Assembly: GCF_900185715.1 (NCBI RefSeq) | Contig: NZ_FYAS01000014.1 | Location: 124,001 to 188,000 of the forward strand | Origin: Allobosea sp. CS1GBMeth4 | Lineage (GTDB): Bacteria; Pseudomonadota; Alphaproteobacteria; Rhizobiales; Beijerinckiaceae | DNA: 64,000 nt | Direction: 5' to 3' | In this document: positions 35,811 through 44,539 of the stretch, one piece after another | How positions within the stretch are numbered: the stretch's first letter is position 1 | Layout of the letters: every line of letters begins with the position of its first letter | Made by a program: the position numbers and the translations under genes | Notes under the pieces: model-generated | The model's database searches: none | The model's input: only the letters and a program-made list of their open reading frames with translations | What the model was told of the DNA's origin: nothing

Positions 35811-36779
35811 TCAGTTCGGCTTGACGCCGGCGGTCTTCACGACCTCGGCCCATTTGTCGATCTCGCTGCGGATATAGGCGGCGAACTCGTCCGGTGTGTT
35901 GCCGACCACGACAGCGCCCTGAAGCGCGAGCTTCTCCTTCACCTCGGGGGACTGCAGCGAAGCGACCAGCGCCGCGTGCAGCTTGTCGACGATGGGTTGG
36001 GGAGTCTTCGGCGGCGCGACGACGCCGTACCAGTTGTCTGCGACGACCTGCGGAAGGCCGAGCTCAGCGGTGGTCGGCAGATCGGGCAGAGCGTCCGAGC
36101 GCCTGGCGGAGCCGATCGCGACGGCCCTGATCGTGCCGGCCTGGACATGCGGCAGCAGCACCGCGATGTCCATGAACATCAGGTCGACCTGCCCCGCCAG
36201 CAGGTCGGTGACCGCCGGCGCCGCGCCGCGATAGGGCACATGCGCCATCTCGACCTTGCCGTATTGCTTCAGCAGTTCGCCGGCCAGATGCGGCATGCTG
36301 CCGGCGCCGGAGGAGGCGTAGTTCAGGGAGTTCGGCTTGGCTTTCGCCAGGGCCAGCAGTTCCGGCAGGGTCTTCGCCGGCACGGTCTTGCCGACGACCA
36401 GTAGCTCGGGGACGCTGGCCGCCAGCGTCAGCGCCCGGAGGTCCTTGCGGGGATCGTAGCCGATCGCTTCCTGCATGCTCACGCTGATCGCCAGCGCGCC
36501 TGCCGTGCTGATTCCGATCGTATACCCGTCAGGCTCTGCCTGAGCGACGGCCCTGGTGCCTACGGCACCGCCGGCACCGGCGCGGTTGTCGATCACCACC
36601 GGCTGCTTGACGATGCCTTGCATCTTCTCCGCGACGGCGCGGGCGATCGTATCGGCGGGACCGCCTGCCGCGAAGGGGACGACGAGCTTGATCGGCTTGC
36701 TCGGAAACTCCTGCGCGGGAGCCGTTGTCGGTTGCAGCAAAGCTGTGGCGAGCAGGACTGTGGTCAGCAGCGTTCGCAA
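35811..36779 (-). CDS. TTT-type solute receptor (Bug/TctC family), first gene of the LysR-divergent operon
   Basis: 322 residues: signal peptide (LRTLLTTVLLATALLQPTTAPAQ, shown here by its parts), then the Bug signature FPSKPIKLVVPFAAGGPADT and the VIDNRAGAGGAVGT loop that cradles carboxylates. The start is a TTG at 36779 with AGGGAGG five to six bases before it; longer frames to 36902 have no signal peptide. Bug receptors bind organic acids for TctAB transporters. No TctAB lies in this operon, so it would need those encoded near 46-47.6 kb or elsewhere. Confidence 0.87.
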   Translation of the reverse strand: MRTLLTTVLLATALLQPTTAPAQEFPSKPIKLVVPFAAGGPADTIARAVAEKMQGIVKQPVVIDNRAGAGGAVGTRAVAQAEPDGYTIGISTAGALAISVSMQEAIGYDPRKDLRALTLAASVPELLVVGKTVPAKTLPELLALAKAKPNSLNYASSGAGSMPHLAGELLKQYGKVEMAHVPYRGAAPAVTDLLAGQVDLMFMDIAVLLPHVQAGTIRAVAIGSARRSDALPDLPTTAELGLPQVVADNWYGVVAPPKTPQPIVDKLHAALVASLQSPEVKEKLALQGAVVVGNTPDEFAAYIRSEIDKWAEVVKTAGVKPN

Positions 36780-36913
36780 AGGGACCTCCCTGAAGCGCGA
36801 GCTTCTGGCTGCCCGCTTGCTCGGGTTATCGCCCCTTGGACCTCTTATGACAAAAACCGTCTTGCGATAGCCCGCGATGCCAAAACGGCCTAGCTTGTGC
36901 ATGGGGAGGAGCG

Positions 36914-37855
36914 ATGGACTCGCGCAAGCTCAGATATTTCGCGGTGACAGCGAGGCTCGGCAGCTTCAGCCGGGCCGCCGAAGAGCTGCGTGTGGCGCAG
37001 CCGGCTTTGAGCCGGCGCATCCGCGAGATCGAGGACGAGCTCGGCCAGCCGCTGTTCAGCCGCCATGGTCGCGGCGTCCGCCTGACCGCCTTCGGCGCCT
37101 CCGTGCTGCAGAAGGCCGAAGAGATCGAGCATCTGATCGGGCAGATCAGGCGCGAGGCCCGCGAGCCCCATCGACTGCAGGGCAAGGTCGCGCTTGGGAT
37201 GCCGCCAGCGGCGGCGCTGCGCATCGGGCCGCCGCTGGCAGCGCGCATCCGCCAGTCCTGTCCCGAAGTGATGCTCAGTTTGCGCGACGGCGTGAGTTCC
37301 CTCATCCAGGAATGGTTGATTGGCGGCCGCATCGATCTTGGCGTCACCTACAATGCCACGCCGATGGACGGGCTGGAGATCGTGCCGCTCCTTCGCGAGC
37401 AGGCCGTGCTCGTCGGCCCGCCGGCTGGCGCTTTGGCCGATGGTGGCCGCGAGTCGATCCGGCTTCGTGATATCGCCGGCCTGCCGCTGATCATGCCGAG
37501 CCTGCCGCACAACAATCGTCGGGTCCTGGAGGAGGCCGCAGCCCGTCACGAGGTCCGGCTGGTGATCCGGGCCGAGGTCGACAGCGTTGCGCTGACCAAG
37601 GCTCTGGTGCGGGACGGGCAGGGCTACACCATCCTCTCCCACGCCTCGGTCGAGGACGAGGTCCGGCGTGGCGAATTGAGCCGGCGCGCGATCGACAGCC
37701 CGCCTGTCTTCGCCGATCTCTCGCTGGTCGCGACGAAGGCGGCGCTCGAAGCGCCGCTGAAGCGGCATGTCGCACTCGAGCTGCGCCGGCTGTTGACGGA
37801 GCTCTGCGAGAGCGGCGCCTGGCCCGGAGCGACATTGCCGAACCAGAAAGCTTGA
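36914..37855 (+). CDS. LysR family transcriptional regulator
   Basis: 313 residues with an N-terminal winged HTH (LRYFAVTARLGSFSRAAEEL and VAQPALSRRIREIEDELG) and a C-terminal effector domain. It starts with ATG at 36914 after GGGGAGGAG. It is divergent from the Bug receptor operon (36779 to 32146), with 134 bases between, the standard place for a LysR activator of that operon. The inducer is probably the organic acid handled by the operon. It resembles CbbR/TcbR-type regulators of aromatic degradation only in general. Confidence 0.9.
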   Translation: MDSRKLRYFAVTARLGSFSRAAEELRVAQPALSRRIREIEDELGQPLFSRHGRGVRLTAFGASVLQKAEEIEHLIGQIRREAREPHRLQGKVALGMPPAAALRIGPPLAARIRQSCPEVMLSLRDGVSSLIQEWLIGGRIDLGVTYNATPMDGLEIVPLLREQAVLVGPPAGALADGGRESIRLRDIAGLPLIMPSLPHNNRRVLEEAAARHEVRLVIRAEVDSVALTKALVRDGQGYTILSHASVEDEVRRGELSRRAIDSPPVFADLSLVATKAALEAPLKRHVALELRRLLTELCESGAWPGATLPNQKA

Positions 37856-37942
37856 GCGCGACCCCGATCAATCGTTCGAGCATCAACGGGAAGGCGAGCT
37901 ACCGTCATCTCAAACGACCGGCCGAATTCACGGCGGCCTGGA

Positions 37943-37959
37943 ATTCCACTTAGTGGAAT
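37943..37959. promoter_or_regulatory. IclR-type operator copy 1, upstream of the CoA-transferase operon
   Basis: ATTCCAC-TTA-GTGGAAT, perfect 7-base arms, 123 bases before the CoA-transferase start. The same palindrome occurs at 47720-47736 beside the IclR gene and at 48541-48557 before the third Bug gene. Repetition plus location indicates one regulator site. Confidence 0.8.
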
Positions 37960-38081
37960 AGTGGTGCTTATCGAACAACGCGGCTCGCCTAGGGTTCCGG
38001 CATGATCCGAGCCTGATCGACGCGCGCTCGCCGCCGCGCTCGGCTGGCCCAAGCAACTAAAGCCCTATCCGGGGAGGTCCC

Positions 38082-39269
38082 ATGATCCAGGCATTTCAGG
38101 GCGTGCGCGTCATCGACGCGACCCATGTACTGGCGGGGCCTTTCGCCAGTTATCAGCTCGCCGTGCTGGGTGCCGACGTCATCAAGGTCGAATCGCCGCA
38201 TTCGCCCGATCAGGCCAGGATGCAGGGCTCCGATCGCAAGCTCAACGACGCCCAGATGGGCACGGCCTACATGGCGCAGGCCTCCAACAAGCGCGCATTG
38301 GCCCTCGACTTCAAGACGGAAGGCGGCCGTGAAGCGTTCAGGCGGCTGGCGAAGACGGCCGACGTGCTGGTCCAGAACTACCGGCCGGGCGCGCTCGATG
38401 CGCTGGGCCTCGGCTACGACGCGTTGTCCGTGCTCAATCCGCGGCTGATCTATTGCGGGATCTCCGCCTTCGGGGCCAACGGCCCCAAGCGCGAGGAGAC
38501 CGGCTACGACAACGTTCTGCAGGCCTATTCCGGCATCATGGCGATGACCGGCCACGGCGATGGGCGCCCGCTGAAGAGCGGCGCGCAGGTTGTCGACTAC
38601 GCCACCGGCCTCGCCGCCGCCTTCGCGATCTCGGCGGCGCTCTATCAGCGCGAAAAGACGGGGCGAGGTCAGTTCATCGATCTGGCGATGCTGGATGTTT
38701 CGCTGATGCTGCTCACCTCGCATGTCGCCGGATACAGCTGGAACGGCGCGCATCCGGAGGCGAAGGGGAACCGCTTTCCGTTCGCAACGATCGGCTGCTA
38801 CGCGGCGGCCGATACCGACCTGATGATATCGGCCTCGAACCTGGCGCAGCAGCGCCGGCTCTGGACTGCGCTCGGCCGAGAGGACCTGATCAAATCCGGC
38901 AATAATCAGCGTCTCGACGATCATGCTCGCGAAAGTGCCGCGCTGGCGGAGATCATCGCGACGCGTCCGGCCGCCGAATGGGAGGCGTTCTTCCGCCGGC
39001 ACCGAATCCCGGCAGCACGCGTCCGGCGGATGGAAGAGGCGTTGGCCGATCCGCAGATCGCCGCGCGCGATGTCATCCAGCGGCCCGCTGCCGCCGGGGC
39101 CTTCGAAGCGCTCGGCGTGGCGGTCGCCCCGTTCAGTATGTCTGACAGTCCGGCGCGCGTCACGGCACCGCCCCCGGCCGTCGGCGAGCATAACGAGCTG
39201 CTGCTGGCCGAGCTCGGCTATGACGCCGCAGAGGTAGCAAGGCTGAGGGCCGAGGGCGCGATCGGCTGA
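38082..39269 (+). CDS. Class III (CaiB/BaiF) CoA-transferase
   Basis: 395 residues. The family start is FQGVRVIDATHVLAGPFAS. The interlocked fold shows VLVQNYRPGALDALGLGYD, and the catalytic Asp lies in GYDNVLQAYSGIMAMTG. The end matches the family C-terminal helices. These enzymes move CoA from succinyl-CoA or another acyl-CoA to a free acid. Here it should activate the pathway substrate. It heads the run CoA-transferase, hotdog thioesterase, MmgE/PrpD, FadB-like, thiolase. GGGGAGG is 5 bases before the ATG. Confidence 0.92.
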   Translation: MIQAFQGVRVIDATHVLAGPFASYQLAVLGADVIKVESPHSPDQARMQGSDRKLNDAQMGTAYMAQASNKRALALDFKTEGGREAFRRLAKTADVLVQNYRPGALDALGLGYDALSVLNPRLIYCGISAFGANGPKREETGYDNVLQAYSGIMAMTGHGDGRPLKSGAQVVDYATGLAAAFAISAALYQREKTGRGQFIDLAMLDVSLMLLTSHVAGYSWNGAHPEAKGNRFPFATIGCYAAADTDLMISASNLAQQRRLWTALGREDLIKSGNNQRLDDHARESAALAEIIATRPAAEWEAFFRRHRIPAARVRRMEEALADPQIAARDVIQRPAAAGAFEALGVAVAPFSMSDSPARVTAPPPAVGEHNELLLAELGYDAAEVARLRAEGAIG

Positions 39270-39292
39270 TTGCGCACGCAATCGCCCCGCTG

Positions 39293-39808
39293 ATGGAGGC
39301 AACTCTGGAACGCCACCAACTGGAGATGACGGTGCTGATGACGCCGGACATGGCGAATTTCAGCGGCAAGGTGCACGGCGGCGCACTGCTCAACCTGCTC
39401 GACCGCGTCGCCTTCTCATGCGCTTCGCGCTATTCGGGCGCCTATGCCGTGACGCTCTCGGTCGACCAGGTCGTCTTCAAGGAGCCGATCCATGTCGGCG
39501 AGCTGGTGACGTTCCGCGCTGCGGTCAATCTGACTGGCCGCAGCTCGATGGAGATCGGCATCCGGGTCGAAGCCGAGAATATCCGGCTCGGGACGCGCCG
39601 GCACACGAACTCCTGCTATTTCACCATGGTCGCGGTCGACGATGACGGGCGCCCCGTCCCGGTGCCTCCGCTGCAGCCCGCCACTGTGCTGGACCGTCGC
39701 CGGTTCAGCGCGGCGCAGATCAGGCGCGAATTGCGCCGCGAGATCAGCCAGCGCCAGGAGCAGGCGACCTTGGCGAGGGCCGAGCCGCAGACGGGAGGAG
39801 ATCGATGA
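39293..39808 (+). CDS. Hotdog-fold acyl-CoA thioesterase (YciA/BACH-like)
   Basis: 171 residues. The hotdog domain covers 10-130: MTPDMANFSGKVHGGALLNL with the conserved HGG, then AVTLSVDQVVFKEPIHVGEL and SCYFTMVAVDDDGRPV. A charged helical tail follows (RRELRREISQRQEQ). Such enzymes release free acid from acyl-CoA, perhaps rescuing CoA or releasing the end product. It lies 23 bases after the CoA-transferase gene, and the next gene's ATG overlaps its stop. Confidence 0.88.
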   Translation: MEATLERHQLEMTVLMTPDMANFSGKVHGGALLNLLDRVAFSCASRYSGAYAVTLSVDQVVFKEPIHVGELVTFRAAVNLTGRSSMEIGIRVEAENIRLGTRRHTNSCYFTMVAVDDDGRPVPVPPLQPATVLDRRRFSAAQIRRELRREISQRQEQATLARAEPQTGGDR

Positions 39809-41157
39809 GCAACCCGTTGGTGGAGCTCGCGCAGGCCGCGGCGCGCTGGCAGAGCGAGACGCTGCCCGAACCGATCCAGTGGGCGGCCCGCCGGGCCGTG
39901 CTCGACTGGTTCGCGACCATGCTGCCGGGCTGCCCGCTGCCACCGGCGACAATGCTCGTCCGTGCCCTCGCCGAGGAGCGTCCGGCCGGCGGCGCGGTCT
40001 GCTATGTCGATGGTGGCAGCTCTTCGCCCCGCCATGCGGCGCTGCTGAACGCGGTCGCCAGCCATATCGTCGAGTTCGACGATATCTTCCGCGATGGCGG
40101 CTATCATCCGGGCAGCGCGACCGTGGCGGCGGCGCTGGCCTTGGCGCAACACCGCGGTCTGTCCGCGCAGGCGCTGCATCGCGCCATCGTCGCAGGATAT
40201 GAGGTCGGCTGCCGCATCTCGCTCGCGATCCAGCCGAGCCACTACGCCTTCTGGCACACGACCGCGACCGTCGGGGCGATCGGCGCGGCTGTCGCCGGTG
40301 CGGTCCTGCTCGGCTGCGACGCTGCCGGCATCGGCCATGCCATCGCGCTGGCCTCGAGCTTTGCAGGCGGCCATCAGCAGAACCTGCAGGGCGAAGGGAT
40401 GGCGAAGGCGTTGCACCCGGGCCACGCGGCCGATGCCGGGCTGCTCGCTGCCTATGCCGCCGCCGCCGGCGTCACGGGCTCGCCGGAGAGCCTTCACGCC
40501 GCCAAGGGGTTCGCCGCGGCGACGAGCGCTTCGCCGGGCGACTGGAGCGCCGCCCTCGACGGCCTGGGCGAATGGACGCCGATCACCCGGATGACGGTGA
40601 AGGCGCATGGCTGCTGCGGCCACATCTTTCCGGCGCTCGACGGCCTCAAGGCCATGCGCGAGGCCACACCGTTCGGGCCCGAGCAGATCGCCTCGATCCA
40701 TGTCGACGGTTATGGCGCCACGCGCGCGATGTGCGACCGGCCGCAAGCCGTATCGGCGCAGGACGCCCGCTTCAGTATCCAGTACTGCCTGGCGGCGCAG
40801 CTCGTGCTCGGCGGGGTCAGGCTGGACGCCTTCCGGCCGGAGGCGCTGGCCGACCCGCGCATCCGCGCGCTGATGCCGAAGATCAGCGTGGCCGAGGATG
40901 CGGAGCTCGCGGCCGCCTATCCGCGCCGGCGGCAGGCCCGGCTCACAGTCACGCTCGCGGACGGGACCCGGCTCGAACACTACCAGGGCGTCCGCAAGGG
41001 CGATCCCGAGGCGCCTTTGAGCGACGCCGAGCTGATCGCGAAATTCGAGGAACTCGCCGGCTCGGTCGCAGGCCCGGCGGACATCGCCGCGCTTCGGAAG
41101 ACGATCCTGGAAAGCGACCGGCTGCCCGGCCGGCTTCCGCTGCTCCCATCGCACTAG
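39805..41157 (+). CDS. MmgE/PrpD family protein (2-methylcitrate dehydratase-like)
   Basis: 450 residues, helical two-domain fold: WAARRAVLDWFATMLPGC, then the signature HIVEFDDIFRDGGYHPGSATV and KAHGCCGHIFPALDGLKAM. PrpD dehydrates 2-methylcitrate, while MmgE/PrpD relatives include cis-aconitate decarboxylase, iminodisuccinate epimerase-like enzymes and others. Here it may dehydrate or isomerise a branched or cyclic acid between activation and thiolysis. Its ATG overlaps the thioesterase stop codon (ATGA), so the operon is tight. Confidence 0.88.
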   Translation: MSNPLVELAQAAARWQSETLPEPIQWAARRAVLDWFATMLPGCPLPPATMLVRALAEERPAGGAVCYVDGGSSSPRHAALLNAVASHIVEFDDIFRDGGYHPGSATVAAALALAQHRGLSAQALHRAIVAGYEVGCRISLAIQPSHYAFWHTTATVGAIGAAVAGAVLLGCDAAGIGHAIALASSFAGGHQQNLQGEGMAKALHPGHAADAGLLAAYAAAAGVTGSPESLHAAKGFAAATSASPGDWSAALDGLGEWTPITRMTVKAHGCCGHIFPALDGLKAMREATPFGPEQIASIHVDGYGATRAMCDRPQAVSAQDARFSIQYCLAAQLVLGGVRLDAFRPEALADPRIRALMPKISVAEDAELAAAYPRRRQARLTVTLADGTRLEHYQGVRKGDPEAPLSDAELIAKFEELAGSVAGPADIAALRKTILESDRLPGRLPLLPSH

Positions 41158-41166
41158 GAGGATACC

Positions 41167-43239
41167 ATGAGTCCGGTCAGGCTTTCGCGCGCCGGCGATG
41201 TCGGCGTGATCGAGATCGATAACCCGCCCGTCAACGCGACCTCTCAAGCTGTGCGCCAGGGCCTGCTCGATGCGATCCGCCAGGCGCGGGCCGAGCCCGG
41301 GATCGAGGCGATCGTCATCGCCGGCGCCGGCCGGACTTTCACTGCGGGCGGGGACATCACCGAATTCGGGCAGCCGCCGCGCGAGCCCCATCTGCCGGAC
41401 GTGCTCGCCGAGATCGAAGCGAGCGACAGGCCTGTGGTGGCGGCCTGGCACGGCACGGCGCTGGGCGGCGGCTGCGAGATCGGTCTGGCCGCCCATGCCC
41501 GCATCATTGCGCAAGGCGGCTCGGTCGGCCTGCCGGAGGTGAAGCTCGGGCTCGTTCCCGGCGCCGGCGGCACGCAGCGCCTGCCGCGCCTCGTCGGGGC
41601 TGTGGCAGCGCTCGACCTGATCGCGACCGGCCGGATGGTCGGCGCCGACGAGGCGCTGCGCCTGGGCCTTGTCGGGCGCATCGCCGCCGGAGATCTCCGG
41701 GAGAAGGCCATCGCCTTCGCCCGCGAACATATCCGAAGACGTCCTTCGCGCGTCTCGCTCCAACCGGTGCAGACGCCGCCGGCTTCCGAATGGCAGGCTG
41801 CCACGGACAAGGTCCGGCGCGAGGCCAAGGGCCGTATCGCTCCGCTCAAGGCGATCGAGCTTGTCGAGGCGAGCATCGCGCTTCCGTTCGACGAGGGGCA
41901 GCCGATCGAGCGGAAAGCCTTCTTCGAGCTGATGGTCTCAGACCAGTCGCGGGCACTGCGCCATCTCTTCCTGGCCGAGCGCGAGGCGTCGAAACTGCCG
42001 GAGCTCGCTGGCGTCGCCCCGCGCGAGATCAGCCGGGTCGGAGTCATCGGTGGCGGAACGATGGGATCGGGCATCGCCGTCGCCTTTCTCGACGCCGGCT
42101 ACCGCGTCATTCTGCTCGAGGCGAACGAGGCTGCCCTGGCCGCCGGGTGCGAGCGGATCGGGGGGCTGTATCAACGCTCCCTGAGTTCGGGCCGCATCTC
42201 CGAGGCTGCCAGGGACGAGCGCCTGTCGCGGCTCGAGACCGCCCTCGATCTTGCGGCACTGTCCTCCTGCGAGCTGGTGGTCGAAGCGGTGTTCGAGGAC
42301 ATGCAGGTCAAGCTGGACTTGCTGCAGCGTCTTGGCGCGACCTTGCCGGCGGAGACCCTGATCGCGACCAACACCTCCTATCTCGACATCGAGGCGATGG
42401 CCGATGTCCTGCCGGCGCCGGAGCGCTTCCTCGGCCTGCACTTCTTCTCGCCTGCCCATGTGATGAAGCTGCTCGAAATCGTGCGCGGCCGGCGCACCTC
42501 GCCGCAGGCGCTGGCGAGCGCCTTCGCGATCGGCCGCAAGCTGCGCAAGATCGCGGTCGTCTCGGGCGTCTGCGAAGGCTTCATCGGCAACCGCATCCTC
42601 GCGAAATTCCGGGCGCAATGCGAGTTCATGCTGGAGGAGGGCGCGTTGCCGCGGCAGGTCGATGCGGCGATGGAAGCCTTCGGCATGGCGATGGGGCCGT
42701 TCGCCGTGCAGGACCTCGCCGGGCTCGACATCGCCTTCGCGCGGCGCAAGCGCCTCGCCGCCAGCCGCTCCGCTGCTCAGCGCGACGTGCCGCTCATCGA
42801 CCGGCTCTGCGAAAAAGGCCGTTTCGGGCAGAAGGCCGGCCGCGGCTGGTATCGTTACGAAGACGGCAAGCGCAGCCCCGATCCGGACGTCGAGGCGATG
42901 GTGCGGGCTCATGCCGCCGCGACCGACCGACCCCAGAAGGACTTCACGCAGCAGGAGATCCAGGACCGGGTCGTCGCGGCGATGGTCAACGAGGGCGCTA
43001 AAATCCTGGCGGAGGGAATCGCGGCCCGCTCCTCCGACATCGATCTCGTGCTGGTCAACGGCTACGGTTTCCCGGCCTGGCGCGGCGGGCCGATGCAGCA
43101 TGCCGACACCGTCGGCCTGCCGGCGGTGCTGGCCGTGGCCGAGGCGACGGCGGCGCGCGACGGGCAAGGCTTCGAGCTTTCATCGCTCCTCGCTGAACTT
43201 GCAGGGCGGGGCGGCCGCTTCTCCGATCGCGCGATCTGA
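41167..43239 (+). CDS. Bifunctional enoyl-CoA hydratase / 3-hydroxyacyl-CoA dehydrogenase (FadB/FadJ-like)
   Basis: 690 residues. The N-terminal crotonase domain (1-180) has GAGRTFTAGGDITEF for the oxyanion hole and LPEVKLGLVPGAGGTQRLPR. The NAD domain begins near 288 with VGVIGGGTMGSGIA, and catalytic His lies in LHFFSPAHVMKLLEI (about 424). Two C-terminal 3HCDH domains end with NGYGFPAWRGGPM. It hydrates an enoyl-CoA and oxidises the hydroxy product. No thiolase domain is fused; the thiolase gene follows. FadB is 729 residues, so this is slightly short but complete. Confidence 0.93.
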   Translation: MSPVRLSRAGDVGVIEIDNPPVNATSQAVRQGLLDAIRQARAEPGIEAIVIAGAGRTFTAGGDITEFGQPPREPHLPDVLAEIEASDRPVVAAWHGTALGGGCEIGLAAHARIIAQGGSVGLPEVKLGLVPGAGGTQRLPRLVGAVAALDLIATGRMVGADEALRLGLVGRIAAGDLREKAIAFAREHIRRRPSRVSLQPVQTPPASEWQAATDKVRREAKGRIAPLKAIELVEASIALPFDEGQPIERKAFFELMVSDQSRALRHLFLAEREASKLPELAGVAPREISRVGVIGGGTMGSGIAVAFLDAGYRVILLEANEAALAAGCERIGGLYQRSLSSGRISEAARDERLSRLETALDLAALSSCELVVEAVFEDMQVKLDLLQRLGATLPAETLIATNTSYLDIEAMADVLPAPERFLGLHFFSPAHVMKLLEIVRGRRTSPQALASAFAIGRKLRKIAVVSGVCEGFIGNRILAKFRAQCEFMLEEGALPRQVDAAMEAFGMAMGPFAVQDLAGLDIAFARRKRLAASRSAAQRDVPLIDRLCEKGRFGQKAGRGWYRYEDGKRSPDPDVEAMVRAHAAATDRPQKDFTQQEIQDRVVAAMVNEGAKILAEGIAARSSDIDLVLVNGYGFPAWRGGPMQHADTVGLPAVLAVAEATAARDGQGFELSSLLAELAGRGGRFSDRAI

Positions 43240-43269
43240 CATCGCCGATTTCTTCCTAGAGGATCAGCC

Positions 43270-44472
43270 ATGAGCAAAGCCTATCTCGTCGACGGAGTGC
43301 GCACGCCGATCGGCCGCTATGGCGGCGCGCTGGCCGGCGTCCGGCCGGACGATCTCGCTGCGCAGGTGATCAGAGCCTTGCTCGCCAGGCATCCGGCGTT
43401 GCCGCCCTCGGCCCTAGACGAAGTCGTCTTCGGCTGCGCCAACCAGGCGGGCGAAGACAATCGCAATGTGGCCCGCATGGCCGTCCTGCTCGCGGGCCTG
43501 CCGGTCGAGGTGCCCGGCACGACGATCAACCGCCTGTGCGGCTCCGGCCTCGACGCCGTCGGCACTGCCGCGCGCGCGATCAAGGCGGGCGAGGCCGAGC
43601 TTGTGCTGGCCGGCGGCGTCGAGAGCATGAGCCGGGCCCCCTTCGTCATGGGCAAGGCGGAGACGGCGTTCCAGCGCGCCGCCGAGATCCATGACACGAC
43701 GATCGGCTGGCGCTTCGTCAATCCGCTGATGAAGGCGCAGTACGGTGTCGATTCGATGCCGGAGACGGCGGAGAACGTCGCGGAGGAGTTCCAGGTCTCG
43801 CGCGAGGACCAGGATCGTTTCGCGCTGCTGTCGCAGACCCGCGCCGCGGCTGCCCAGAGGAGCGGACGCTTCGCCAGGGAGATCGCGCCGGTCTCCATTC
43901 CCCAGCGCAAGGGCGAGCCGATCCTCGTCGAGAAGGATGAACATCCGCGCGAGACCACCCTCGAGAAGCTCGCCGCGCTGCCGACGCCGTTCCGCGAGGG
44001 CGGGTCCGTCACCGCAGGCAATGCCTCGGGCGTCAATGACGGCGCGGCGGCGGTGCTGCTCGCTTCGGAAGCGGCACTGGAGCGTCACGGCCTGACGCCG
44101 CTCGCCGAGGTCGAGGGCCTGGCGACGGCCGGCGTCCCGCCACGGATCATGGGGATCGGCCCGGCTCCTGCGACGAAGAAGCTCTGCGAGCGCCTGGGCA
44201 TCCGCCCGTCAGATTTCGACCTGATCGAGCTCAACGAAGCCTTCGCTGCCCAGGGGCTCGCATCGCTGCGTCTGCTCGGCCTGCCGGATGCGGCCGAGCA
44301 CATCAACCCGAACGGAGGCGCCATCGCACTGGGGCATCCGCTCGGCATGTCCGGTGCACGCCTTGCACTCACCGCGGCGCTGGAACTGCGCGAGCGCGGC
44401 GGGATGCGCGCCTGCGCCACCATGTGCATCGGCGTCGGGCAAGGCATCGCCCTTGCCCTGAAGCGGGTCTGA
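43270..44472 (+). CDS. Acetyl-CoA acyltransferase, 3-oxoadipyl-CoA thiolase type
   Basis: 400 residues. Catalytic Cys90 (NRLCGSGLDAV), His356 (GHPLGMSGAR) and Cys386 (CIGVGQG) are all present. The form PNGGAIALGHPLGMSGARL and the length resemble PcaF/PaaJ thiolases that cleave 3-oxoadipyl-CoA into succinyl-CoA and acetyl-CoA, rather than biosynthetic PhaA. This suggests a dicarboxylyl-CoA as substrate. It ends the operon; a strong hairpin follows. Confidence 0.9.
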   Translation: MSKAYLVDGVRTPIGRYGGALAGVRPDDLAAQVIRALLARHPALPPSALDEVVFGCANQAGEDNRNVARMAVLLAGLPVEVPGTTINRLCGSGLDAVGTAARAIKAGEAELVLAGGVESMSRAPFVMGKAETAFQRAAEIHDTTIGWRFVNPLMKAQYGVDSMPETAENVAEEFQVSREDQDRFALLSQTRAAAAQRSGRFAREIAPVSIPQRKGEPILVEKDEHPRETTLEKLAALPTPFREGGSVTAGNASGVNDGAAAVLLASEAALERHGLTPLAEVEGLATAGVPPRIMGIGPAPATKKLCERLGIRPSDFDLIELNEAFAAQGLASLRLLGLPDAAEHINPNGGAIALGHPLGMSGARLALTAALELRERGGMRACATMCIGVGQGIALALKRV

Positions 44473-44479
44473 AACTGCG

Positions 44480-44510
44480 AAAGCCGGCATCCCGTCGGGA
44501 CGCCGGCTTT
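44480..44510. terminator. Two-way terminator hairpin between thiolase and Bug genes
   Basis: AAAGCCGGC and GCCGGCTTT enclose TCCCG/CGGGA, giving a long stem with a minimal loop, flanked by A and T runs. Its symmetry fits use by both convergent genes. Confidence 0.85.
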
Positions 44511-44539
44511 CCTCCTCTCCGCAGGTCCTGCGATCCGGT

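Noticed and set aside
39616..41763. A 715-codon minus-strand frame across the MmgE/PrpD and FadB-like genes
   Set aside because: No ribosome site, no recognisable domains, low-complexity charged composition; a shadow of well-conserved plus-strand genes.
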